9,108 nt of DNA from Alphaproteobacteria bacterium (GTDB taxonomy: Bacteria; Pseudomonadota; Alphaproteobacteria; Rhodobacterales; Rhodobacteraceae), in the NCBI GenBank assembly GCA_030424705.1, contig JAUHWJ010000045.1, forward strand, positions 1 to 9,108, read 5' to 3'. Below, one piece after another: positions 1-6,027 of the stretch. The translations under genes and the position numbers were made by a program. The notes below the pieces were generated by a model, which did not search any database, was not told the origin of the DNA, and saw only the letters and a list, made by a program, of their open reading frames with translations. Position 1 is the stretch's first letter, and each line of letters opens with the position of its first letter.

Positions 1-234
1 GATCAGCCGCTTCGCCGCCTCCAGCCCGCGCTCGCTCTTGAGGTCGAGCGCGGCGGAGCGCTTGCCGCGGTTCACGATGTCGGTCGGGTCCGCCGGCCCC
101 GCCTTGCGGACGATCAGCGTCACCTCCGCGCCGAGATCGGCGAGGAACTGCCCCGCCAGCGGGCAGGGGCCCAGCCCCTCCATCTCGATGACGCGCAACC
201 CCGCGAGCGGCCCCGCCGCCTTCCCCTCATCCAT
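1..234 (-). CDS. CaiB/BaiF CoA-transferase family protein, probable alpha-methylacyl-CoA racemase (N-terminus only)
   Basis: The first 78 codons of a gene that runs off the left edge of the window. The N-terminus reads GPLAGLRVIEMEGLGP, then a segment around residues 24-40 (PLAGQFLADLGAEVTLI) and NRGKRSAALDLKSERG at 56-71. This is the characteristic opening of family III CoA-transferases, and the GLGP-type motif is closest to alpha-methylacyl-CoA racemases, which epimerise 2-methyl-branched acyl-CoA thioesters in branched fatty acid or sterol side-chain breakdown. The start is ATG at 234-232, preceded by AGGAGG six bases upstream, one of the best ribosome binding sites in the window. It lies 91 bases downstream of the photolyase-like gene on the same strand and could share its transcript, although it has a strong site of its own. 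Racemase versus transferase cannot be decided because the catalytic region lies outside the window. Confidence 0.88.
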   Translation of the reverse strand, partial: MDEGKAAGPLAGLRVIEMEGLGPCPLAGQFLADLGAEVTLIVRKAGPADPTDIVNRGKRSAALDLKSERGLEAAKRLI

Positions 235-325
235 CCCGTCCCTCCTGCCGCGCCTCTCCGGGCGCTGTTCGATTCGCGTCGTTCGCGCGAGACCTTGCCC
301 GAGCGCCGCGCCCCGCGCCAGCGCC
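235..325. other. short spacer between the photolyase-like gene and the CoA-transferase gene
   Basis: Ninety-one GC-rich bases. The only clear element is the AGGAGG ribosome binding site of the CoA-transferase gene at its left end. I see no convincing intrinsic terminator or promoter, so readthrough from the photolyase cassette is possible. Confidence 0.5.
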
Positions 326-1540
326 TCAGGCGAGGCCGAGCGAGACGAGCATGGAGGGAATCTGCCGCCGCATGGCGAAGAAGCCGCGGTCCGCATGGGG
401 CCAGGCGACCTCGTCATGCGGGCGCATGAGCCGGATCAGCCGCACCCCCGCCGCCTCCATCTCCGGCTCCGCCGCGTCGAGATGCGCGGCGGCGGGGCCG
501 ATGGCGGGGCGGGCGGTGACGATGAAATGCAGGTCATGCCGTCGCGCCCAGTCGATCAGCGCGGCGGGCCAGAGCCGGTCCTCCCCCCGCTCCGCCTCGA
601 CGCCGAAGCGGGCGGAGGCGCGGGCGAGCGCGTCGCGGAGCGCACCCTCCGCGAAGGCGCGGGCGCGAAGGCCCGCGGGCAGGGGCGACCGCCCGTCCAC
701 CGCCGAAAGGCCGAGCAGCGCCGCCGGCGGATAGGGGGGCGCGAGGCTCTCCGGCGAACAATCCTCCCCGTGCAGGAGGAGGCCGTAGCGCCCGCCGCCG
801 AAGCGCTCGCCCCGCGGCGGCGGCGCGGTGGCGGGGAGGGCGGAGGCGGGCGGCGCCTCCGCCGCCGCCGCGAGGCCGGCGGGGCGGAACCGCCCGGCGG
901 TGTAGGTCTCGATGTTCTCCGCCCGCGCGAGATAGGTCTTGCCCTGCGTGTGCAGCCCCGCCACCCAGCGCCAGCCGAGCGTGTTCGAGGCCGGGTCCCC
1001 GTCCATCAGGTGCCGGAGGAAGAAATCCGCGCCGAGGACCCAGGGCAGCCGCAGCGTGAAGATCCAGATCGAGGCGAACCACATCCGCGCGTGGTTGTGG
1101 AGCCAGCCCGTCTCCTTCAGCTCCCGCGCCCAGTCGTCGAAGCCCTCGATCCCGGCGCGGCCCGAAACGGCGGCCTCATAGGCGGCGAAGAGGCCCGGAT
1201 TGCGCTCGAACCGCGCCAGCTGCCGGTCCAGCTCCACCCGGTAGGCGCGCCAGATCGCCGGCCGCCGCTCCATCCAGCCCTTGTAGTAGGAGCGCCAGAA
1301 CACCTCCTCCACGAACTTCCCCGCCGCCTCCGGCCCATGCGCGGCGAGCGCGGCGGAAAGCGCCTCGTCCTCGAGGATCAGGCGATGGCGGAGATAGGGG
1401 GAAAGGCCGGAGACATTGCTCCTGTCCGCCGGCCCGAAATCGAAATTCCGCCGCTCGGCATAGGCGTTCCCGGCGCGCGGCGCGAACTCCGCGAGCCTCG
1501 CAAGGCCCGACGCGCGGTCAGGTCGCCACGCCCCCTCCAT
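326..1540 (-). CDS. photolyase/cryptochrome-like FAD-binding protein with apparently reversed domain order
   Basis: A 404-residue protein. Residues 41-219 are recognisably the helical FAD-binding domain of DNA photolyases: LSPYLRH at 46-52, FWRSYYKGW at 81-89, [10 protein letters not shown] at 144-153, WFASIWIF at 154-161 and [13 protein letters not shown] at 180-192. N186 sits where photolyases place the asparagine facing flavin N5, and W167 and W190 match two of the electron-transfer tryptophans; the outermost tryptophan seems to be absent. The usual N-terminal alpha/beta antenna domain is missing. A Pro/Ala-rich linker (about 220-245) leads to a C-terminal alpha/beta segment (246-404) that resembles that antenna domain. 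The ATG at 1540 lies inside the 3' end of the DUF2256 gene (23-base overlap) behind a weak GGGGA site, so translation is probably coupled. Flavoprotein identity is strong. Whether it repairs DNA, senses light or does something else is unknown. Confidence 0.88.
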   Translation of the reverse strand: MEGAWRPDRASGLARLAEFAPRAGNAYAERRNFDFGPADRSNVSGLSPYLRHRLILEDEALSAALAAHGPEAAGKFVEEVFWRSYYKGWMERRPAIWRAYRVELDRQLARFERNPGLFAAYEAAVSGRAGIEGFDDWARELKETGWLHNHARMWFASIWIFTLRLPWVLGADFFLRHLMDGDPASNTLGWRWVAGLHTQGKTYLARAENIETYTAGRFRPAGLAAAAEAPPASALPATAPPPRGERFGGGRYGLLLHGEDCSPESLAPPYPPAALLGLSAVDGRSPLPAGLRARAFAEGALRDALARASARFGVEAERGEDRLWPAALIDWARRHDLHFIVTARPAIGPAAAHLDAAEPEMEAAGVRLIRLMRPHDEVAWPHADRGFFAMRRQIPSMLVSLGLA

Positions 1541-1697
1541 CGTTCCCCGCCTTTTCAGCCGCCTTCTTCCTGCGGCAGCGTTCAGAGCAGTAAAGGACCG
1601 ATTCCCAGTCCCGCGCCCATTTTTTCCGCCATGCGAAAGGCTTTCCGCAGGTCGGACAGAGCTTCGTCGGAAGGTCGCCCTTCCGCCGCATCTTCAT
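1518..1697 (-). CDS. small DUF2256-type four-cysteine protein
   Basis: A 59-residue basic protein, too short for a usual ORF cut-off. It contains C14-P-T-C17-G-K-P-F-x-W-R-K-K-W, then W31 and [12 protein letters not shown] with C37 and C41. The CxxC...CxxxC spacing with the surrounding tryptophans and lysines is the DUF2256 pattern, which I recall being encoded next to cryptochrome/photolyase genes in other bacteria. The four cysteines suggest a small zinc-binding module; metal binding is inferred. The start is ATG at 1697, because this ATG overlaps the TGA of the upstream photolyase gene as ATGA. A second in-frame ATG at 1691 would lose that overlap. No convincing Shine-Dalgarno sequence is visible, consistent with translational coupling. 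The gene ends inside the start region of the downstream FAD protein. The tail after residue 46 is a poorly conserved-looking Lys/Ala/Gly stretch. Function unknown; a partner role for one of the flanking flavoproteins is plausible. Confidence 0.9.
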   Translation of the reverse strand: MKMRRKGDLPTKLCPTCGKPFAWRKKWARDWESVLYCSERCRRKKAAEKAGNDGGGVAT

Positions 1698-3190
1698 TCG
1701 GGAAGCGGCAGCGAAAGCTGCCCCTCCGCCGGTTTCCGCCGCCCGCCGCGATGGGGGATTCCGGCCCGGCGGGAGCCGTGCTTCGCCTGGATCGCCCCCG
1801 CAGGCGCCCCGAAGCCTCCCGCCTCCCGCCGGCGCCAGAGCGCCTCCCGCGCCCGCCGCGCCGCCGCCTCGTGATCGATCAGCGGCGGCGGATAGGCGAG
1901 CGCGCGCGCCCCGTCCCAGAGCCAGGGCTCATGGAGGAGCGGGCCGGGAACGGGCCCGAGCTCCGGCAGCCAGCGGCGGATGAAGGCGCCCGCGGCGTCC
2001 TGGTCCTTCCCCTGCTTCACCGGGTTGTAGATGCGGATCGTGTTCACCCCCGTCACCCCGGCCTGCATCTGGACCTGCGGCCAGTGGATGCCCGGCTCGT
2101 AATCGGTGAAGAGCCGCGCGAGATGCGCGCCGGGCCGCCGCCAGCCGAGCCCGAGATGATGCGCGGCGAGGGAGACGAGCATCGCCCGCATCCGGAAATT
2201 GAGCCATCCCGTCTCCCGCAGGCTCCTCATGCACGCGTCCGCGAAGGGCAGGCCCGTCTCGCCCTTCGCCCAGGCCTCGAAGCCCTCCCCCGCGGCCTCG
2301 TCGGCGCGATAGGCGGGGTGGAGCGCGCGGCGTTCGATCTCCGGCTCGTCCTCCAGCTTCTGCATGAAGTGGTCGCGCCAGTGCAGCCGCCCGGAAAAGG
2401 AGGCGAGCGCGCCCGGCCAGTGCCCGCCCGGCCGCTCCGCCCGCCGCGCGGCGAGCGCCTGCGCCGCCTCCCGCATCGAGAGCGTCCCCCAGGCGAGATG
2501 GGGCGAGAGGCGGGAGCAGGCTTCGGCCGCGGGAACGGGGGCGGACATGGCGCGGCGGTAGGTCTCCCCCCGCTTCGCGAGGAAGCTTGCGAGCCGCTCA
2601 AGCGCCGCCGCCCGGCCGCCAGCCTGCCGCCCCGGGCAAAGGTCGGGCGCGAGGCCGAGAGCGGCGGCGTTGGGGATCGGGCCGGGCTCAACGCCCGCGA
2701 GCGGCGCGAGCGCGGGCGGCTTCGCGGCCGGCTCCGCCATGAACGCGTCCCAGCGCCGCGCCCAGCCGTCCCGGCTCCCGATCCGGCGGATCACGCCCGA
2801 TTGCCGGAATTCCCGCCAGGGAACGCCCCGCGCACGCGCCCAGGCGGCGACCCGCCTGTCCCGCGCGAAGGAATGAAGGTCCCCCGTCTCCTCATGGCTC
2901 CAGAGCCCGGCGAGCCCGTGCGCCCGCCGCACCGCCTCGAACACCGCCTCCGGCTCCCCGACCCGGATTACGAGCGGCTGCCCGAGCGCGGCGAGTGCCG
3001 CCCGCAGCTCGGCGAGGCATTCGGCGACGAAGTCCCAGTGCCGCCCCGCCATCGTCTCCTGCCCCCACCATCCCGGCTCCGCGACTAAGAGCGGCAGAAC
3101 AGGCCCCGCCTCCGCCGCGGCGGCGAGCGGGCGGTGATCCTCCACGCGGAGATCGCGCTTGAACCAGACGATGTGGAGGCGCTCGGGCAT
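1694..3190 (-). CDS. DNA photolyase/cryptochrome family protein with C-terminal QLSLPL tail
   Basis: A 498-residue full-length member of the photolyase/cryptochrome family. The N-terminal alpha/beta domain opens with [12 protein letters not shown] (8-19). The FAD domain includes [15 protein letters not shown] (226-240), RLHWRDHF (268-275), TGWLNFRMR (327-335), DYEPGIHW (363-370), [13 protein letters not shown] (386-398) and IRRWLPEL (404-411). W307, W350 and W370 fit the tryptophan electron-transfer triad. By eye alignment, the E. coli PhrB CPD-contacting Glu is Arg268 and the N5-facing Asn is Pro366, so this is not a canonical class I CPD photolyase. [12 protein letters not shown] motifs occur, as I recall, in a cyanobacterial/marine photolyase-like branch. 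A basic linker (472-487) leads to a tail ending QLSLPLPE. The ATG at 3190 is chosen because WFKRDLR follows at the normal distance; no clear Shine-Dalgarno is seen. First gene of the three-gene cassette. Confidence 0.93.
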   Translation of the reverse strand: MPERLHIVWFKRDLRVEDHRPLAAAAEAGPVLPLLVAEPGWWGQETMAGRHWDFVAECLAELRAALAALGQPLVIRVGEPEAVFEAVRRAHGLAGLWSHEETGDLHSFARDRRVAAWARARGVPWREFRQSGVIRRIGSRDGWARRWDAFMAEPAAKPPALAPLAGVEPGPIPNAAALGLAPDLCPGRQAGGRAAALERLASFLAKRGETYRRAMSAPVPAAEACSRLSPHLAWGTLSMREAAQALAARRAERPGGHWPGALASFSGRLHWRDHFMQKLEDEPEIERRALHPAYRADEAAGEGFEAWAKGETGLPFADACMRSLRETGWLNFRMRAMLVSLAAHHLGLGWRRPGAHLARLFTDYEPGIHWPQVQMQAGVTGVNTIRIYNPVKQGKDQDAAGAFIRRWLPELGPVPGPLLHEPWLWDGARALAYPPPLIDHEAAARRAREALWRRREAGGFGAPAGAIQAKHGSRRAGIPHRGGRRKPAEGQLSLPLPE

Positions 3191-3234
3191 GGCGCGGGAG
3201 ATAGGGCGGGCGCTGCGCGGGGCGATGCGCGCTC

Positions 3235-3289
3235 CGTCACGCCCTGTTGCGCAGCGTCACGCCGCCGCGCGCTGGCGTTGCGTCACGCC
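3235..3289. repeat. three direct copies of CGTCACGCC in the divergent control region
   Basis: Perfect 9-mers begin at 3235, 3255 and 3281, with start-to-start spacings of 20 and 26 bases. Copies two and three also share an upstream TTGCG element. They lie between the divergently transcribed photolyase cassette (starting at 3190) and the PAQR gene (starting at 3325), where a shared operator would be expected. The regulator is unknown. In such GC-rich DNA some chance repetition is possible. Confidence 0.5.
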
Positions 3290-3324
3290 TTTCTTAACGC
3301 GCAATCCGGCACCATACTCATGTC

Positions 3325-3960
3325 ATGAAAACGAGGCTCCAGACCCGGAACGAGATCGCCGCCGACGCGGTCGTCCATGCCCTCGGCGTCGGGTTCGCGC
3401 TGATCGGCGGGCCGATCCTGATCGGGCTCGTCGCCTCGCATCGGGAGGCGGGCTCCATCGCCGCCGTCTCGATCTATGTCGCGACGCTGATCGCGATGTT
3501 CTCGTTCTCCGCCAGTTACAACCTCATCCCGTTCGAGCGGGCGAAATGCTGGCTCCGGCGGCTCGACCATTCGACGATCTACCTGAAGATCGCCGGCGCC
3601 TACACGCCCTTCGCGGCGATTTCCGTGGGCGGGCTGGTCGGGCACGGCCTCCTCGCCGTCGTCTGGGGCGCGGCGGCGGTGGGCATCATGCTGAAGCTCG
3701 CCTTCCCCCGCCGGTTCGAGACGCTTTCGCTCATCCTCTATCTCGGCATGGGCTGGGCCGCGCTCGCCGTCGCCGGCGACGTGGCGGCGAGCGTGGAGGG
3801 GGGGACGATGATGCTCATCGTCATCGCCGGCCTGCTCTATTCCGGCGGCGTGATCTTCCACCTCTGGGAGCGCCTGCCCTACCAGAACGCGATCTGGCAC
3901 GTTTTCGTCCTTGCGGCGACGGCGGTGCTCTACGGAGCCGTGGCGCTGGAATTCGCCTGA
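3325..3960 (+). CDS. hemolysin III / PAQR (TrhA-like) family membrane protein
   Basis: A 211-residue, strongly hydrophobic protein with about seven membrane segments, the usual size and topology for bacterial PAQR proteins. Family hallmarks are NEIAADAVVHALG near the N-terminus (9-21), SASYN (62-66), LDHSTIYLKIAGAYTPF (80-96) and RLPYQNAIWHVFVL (183-196). Bacterial members are linked to membrane fluidity homeostasis; the old name hemolysin III does not establish toxicity. Two positions that are usually histidine in the SxxxH and HxxxH metal site are asparagine here (N66 and N188), while H192 is kept. The ATG at 3325 has no Shine-Dalgarno. It is preceded by an overlapping two-codon ORF (ATG TCA TGA at 3320-3328) that gives no useful alternative protein. 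The gene is divergent from the photolyase cassette and may share its control region, and it is convergent with the RidA gene. Confidence 0.92.
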   Translation: MKTRLQTRNEIAADAVVHALGVGFALIGGPILIGLVASHREAGSIAAVSIYVATLIAMFSFSASYNLIPFERAKCWLRRLDHSTIYLKIAGAYTPFAAISVGGLVGHGLLAVVWGAAAVGIMLKLAFPRRFETLSLILYLGMGWAALAVAGDVAASVEGGTMMLIVIAGLLYSGGVIFHLWERLPYQNAIWHVFVLAATAVLYGAVALEFA

Positions 3961-4006
3961 GCCCTCCGGGCCGGCCCCGGCGGGATTGTTTCAGGGCCAT
4001 CACGGA

Positions 4007-4033
4007 AAAGATCGTTTTTATTCAACGATATTT
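4007..4033. terminator. weak AT-rich stem-loop, candidate bidirectional terminator
   Basis: ATCGTT (4011-4016) and AACGAT (4024-4029) form a 6-bp stem with a 7-base loop. After one mismatch, AAA (4007-4009) can pair with TTT (4031-4033). An A-run on one side and a T-run on the other, between converging genes, is the layout of a bidirectional intrinsic terminator. The stem is short and AT-rich, so termination strength is doubtful. Confidence 0.35.
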
Positions 4034-4038
4034 CGATG

Positions 4039-4052
4039 ATAACCATGGTTAT
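4039..4052. repeat. perfect 14-bp palindrome ATAACCATGGTTAT
   Basis: The sequence equals its own reverse complement over 14 bases. It ends five bases before the RidA stop codon position at 4057, in a locally AT-rich island that contrasts with the GC-rich surroundings. It could be a protein-binding site or part of a 3' end structure. There is no loop, so it is not a classical hairpin on its own. Confidence 0.6.
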
Positions 4053-4056
4053 GGGC

Positions 4057-4446
4057 TCAGGCGGCCGCCTCCGCCTCGATCTCCACGAGCAGCGCCGGGT
4101 TCACCAGCCCGCTGACGAAGAGCAGCGTGGAGGGCGTCCGCACCTCCCCCAGCCAGGCCCCCCGCGCCGCCCGGAGCGCGCCGAGATCCTCCTGCCGCAC
4201 GAGGAAGATGCGGAGCATGACGAGGTTCTCCTTCGTCATGCCCGCCTCCCGCAGGCAGGCGTCGATATTGGCGAAGGCCTGCTCGCACTGCGCCGCGATC
4301 CCCTCCCGCATCGTCCCGTCGGGCGCGAGGCCGATCTGCCCCGAAAGCGTAAGCCGCACGCGGGCGCCTTCCGCCCGGCAGCCGTGGCTGTAATTCGGCA
4401 CGCCGAGCGAGACGATGTCCGCCGGGTCGATGAGCTTCCGTTCCAT
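4057..4446 (-). CDS. RidA/YjgF/YER057c family protein lacking the catalytic arginine
   Basis: A 129-residue protein, the normal Rid length. Family features are SGQIGLAPDGT (35-45), CEQAFANIDACLREAGM (54-70), a VMLRIFLV strand (76-83) and the C-terminal LLVEIEAEA strand (119-127). True RidA proteins hydrolyse reactive enamine/imine intermediates using an arginine in a VARLP motif near the C-terminus. Here the aligned stretch reads VSGLV (111-115), with Gly113 in place of that arginine, so this is probably one of the Rid subfamilies without standard imine deaminase activity. The start is ATG at 4446 behind AAGGAG, and that site overlaps the permease stop codon. Only 11 bases separate the genes, so it is the last gene of the transporter operon. 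It may act on the imported compound; the substrate is not known. Confidence 0.9.
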   Translation of the reverse strand: MERKLIDPADIVSLGVPNYSHGCRAEGARVRLTLSGQIGLAPDGTMREGIAAQCEQAFANIDACLREAGMTKENLVMLRIFLVRQEDLGALRAARGAWLGEVRTPSTLLFVSGLVNPALLVEIEAEAAA

Positions 4447-4457
4447 CTCTCTCTCCT

Positions 4458-5252
4458 TCAGTTCCGCCAGGCCAGCAGCCGCTTCTCCAGCGCACCCACG
4501 CCCGCGCTCACCGCGAGCCCGAGCAGCGAGAGGAGCAGCACCCCGGCGAAGAGCCGTTCGAGATCATAGAGCGCGCCGGCCTCCAGAATGTAAGCCCCGA
4601 TCCCGTATTCCGCCCCCAGCATCTCCGCCGCGACGAGGAGGATGATGGAGATCGCGAGCGAGACGCGGAGGCCGGAGAGGATCCCCGGCAGCGCCGCCGG
4701 CATCACGATCTGCGCGACGATGCGGCCCCAGGGCATGCCGAAGCTCTGCCCCATGCGGATCAGCGTCCGGTCCACATTGTCCACCGCCCCCCAGGTCGCG
4801 ACCACGGTCGGCGTGAAGGCGCCGAAGGCGATCAGGGCGTATTTCGAACCCTCGCCGATCCCGAACCAGATCACGAAGAGCGGCAGGAGCGCGATCTTCG
4901 GGATCGGGAAGATCGCCGCGACGAGCGGCGCGAGCCCCGCCCGCGCCAGCGTGAAGAGCCCGATGGTCACGCCCACGGCGACACCCGCCGCAATCCCCAT
5001 CGCCGCGCCGACGACGAGGCGCGTGATGGAGGGGACGGCGTGCTGGAAGAGGAGCCCCGTCTCCGCGAGCCGCCAGAGCGTCGCCGCCACATCCGAGGGT
5101 TTCGGCAGCGTGAGGTTCGAGATGACCCCGCTCCGCGTCCCCGCCTCCCAGACGAGGAGGATGAGGAGGAAGAGCGCGGGCGCCGCCCAGCGCGCCTTGC
5201 CGGGCCGGAAGCCGCCGCCGCGGAAGGGGACGGGCCGCGTCTCCTCAGACAT
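4458..5252 (-). CDS. ABC transporter permease, NitT/TauT/SsuC family
   Basis: A 264-residue inner membrane permease. A first membrane helix at about 22-38 is followed by the family-typical LPKPSDVAATLW (49-60), then several further hydrophobic segments. The cytoplasmic EAA loop that docks on the ATPase is visible at 165-195 (IRMGQSFGMPWGRIVAQIV then MPAALPGILSGLR). This organisation is that of SsuC/TauC/NrtB-type permeases, which import sulfonates, nitrate, pyrimidine precursors or similar small organic ions; the substrate cannot be read from the permease. The ATG at 5252 overlaps the ATPase stop by eight bases (ATGTCTGA), a sign of translational coupling. The RidA gene follows 11 bases after the stop. 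No defect is visible. Confidence 0.93.
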   Translation of the reverse strand: MSEETRPVPFRGGGFRPGKARWAAPALFLLILLVWEAGTRSGVISNLTLPKPSDVAATLWRLAETGLLFQHAVPSITRLVVGAAMGIAAGVAVGVTIGLFTLARAGLAPLVAAIFPIPKIALLPLFVIWFGIGEGSKYALIAFGAFTPTVVATWGAVDNVDRTLIRMGQSFGMPWGRIVAQIVMPAALPGILSGLRVSLAISIILLVAAEMLGAEYGIGAYILEAGALYDLERLFAGVLLLSLLGLAVSAGVGALEKRLLAWRN

Positions 5253-6012
5253 CGAGCAATTCCCGGTCCGCCTCCGCCGCCTCCGCCCGCATCATCTCCC
5301 AGAGCCGCCGCTCGACCGCGACGAGCGCCGGGTCCGCCGCGCTCCGCGCTTCCAGCGGCGCGTCGATCTCCACCACCTCCCGCACCCGGCCCGGCCGGCG
5401 GGAAAGGATGGCGACCCGGTGCCCGAGCCGCACCGCCTCGCCGAGATTGTGCGTGACATAGACCGCGGTGAAGGGCCGCCGGAGCCAGAGCGAGACGAGA
5501 TCGTCCATCAGCAGCTCCCGCGTCTGCGCGTCGAGCGCGGAGAGCGGCTCGTCCAGCAGCATGACGGCGGGCTCCACCGCCAGCGCGCGGGCGATGGCGA
5601 CGCGCTGCTTCATGCCGCCCGATATCTGCCGCGGCAGGGCGCCCGCGAACTCCGTCAGCCGCGTCCGCGCCAGAACGTCCGCCACGATCTCCGCCCGCCG
5701 CGAGGCCGCCATCCGGTGATGTTCGAGCGCGAGGCGCACGTTCCCCTCCACACTCCGCCACGGCAGGAGCGCGAAATCCTGAAAGACATAGGTGAGCGGG
5801 TTGAGACAGCCCGGCGGCGCCTCCCCCCGCATCTCGACGCGCCCTTCCGAAGGAAGCTCCAGTCCGCCAAGAAGCCGGAGCAGGGTGGACTTGCCGCAGC
5901 CCGAAGGGCCGACGAGGCAGAGGATGCGCCCCGCCTCCACGGCGAGGTCGATCCCGGAGAGAACCTCCGTCCCGCCATAGCGATGGCTCACCCGGTCGAG
6001 GCGGAGCTCCAC
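5245..6012 (-). CDS. ABC transporter ATP-binding protein, NitT/TauT/SsuB family
   Basis: A 255-residue nucleotide-binding subunit with every expected motif: Walker A GPSGCGKST (35-43), Q-loop VFQDFALLPW (76-85), signature ISGGMKQR (130-137), Walker B VMLLDEP (150-156), D-loop SALD (158-161) and H-loop histidine H188 in VTHNL. The Q-loop ending LLPW and the GMKQR signature are typical of SsuB/TauB/NrtD-type importers. The start codon is GTG (6012-6010), chosen because the family normally begins with a short strand (ELRLDRVSH) directly before the RYGG loop. No Shine-Dalgarno is seen. The upstream binding-protein gene ends 15 bases earlier in the same reading frame, so reinitiation after that stop is likely. 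The permease gene overlaps its end by eight bases. Confidence 0.94.
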   Translation of the reverse strand: MELRLDRVSHRYGGTEVLSGIDLAVEAGRILCLVGPSGCGKSTLLRLLGGLELPSEGRVEMRGEAPPGCLNPLTYVFQDFALLPWRSVEGNVRLALEHHRMAASRRAEIVADVLARTRLTEFAGALPRQISGGMKQRVAIARALAVEPAVMLLDEPLSALDAQTRELLMDDLVSLWLRRPFTAVYVTHNLGEAVRLGHRVAILSRRPGRVREVVEIDAPLEARSAADPALVAVERRLWEMMRAEAAEADRELLDV

Positions 6013-6027
6013 GGCCGGGCGGCCCGC

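Noticed and set aside
267..284. Possible alphaproteobacterial LexA box (GTTC pair)
   Set aside because: The two GTTC elements are 10 bases apart and the known box requires 7. A second pair at 7207-7223 has a 9-base gap and is rejected for the same reason.
38..3088. Plus-strand open frame of about 1016 codons antisense to the photolyase cassette
   Set aside because: It is Arg/Pro/Glu-rich with no recognisable domain and lies opposite three clearly recognisable genes. The lack of stops is a by-product of GC-rich codon use.
3961..3997. Hairpin after the PAQR stop (GCCCT...AGGGC with CCGGG...CCCGG inside)
   Set aside because: The pairing is interrupted and no T-run follows. In this GC-rich sequence it is not better than chance, and the AT-rich element further on is a better terminator candidate.
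3159..4115. Open frames overlapping the PAQR gene in other frames (3159-4115 plus, 3283-3900 minus)
   Set aside because: The translations are charged low-complexity text. The 3325-3960 frame has a clear seven-helix family signature.
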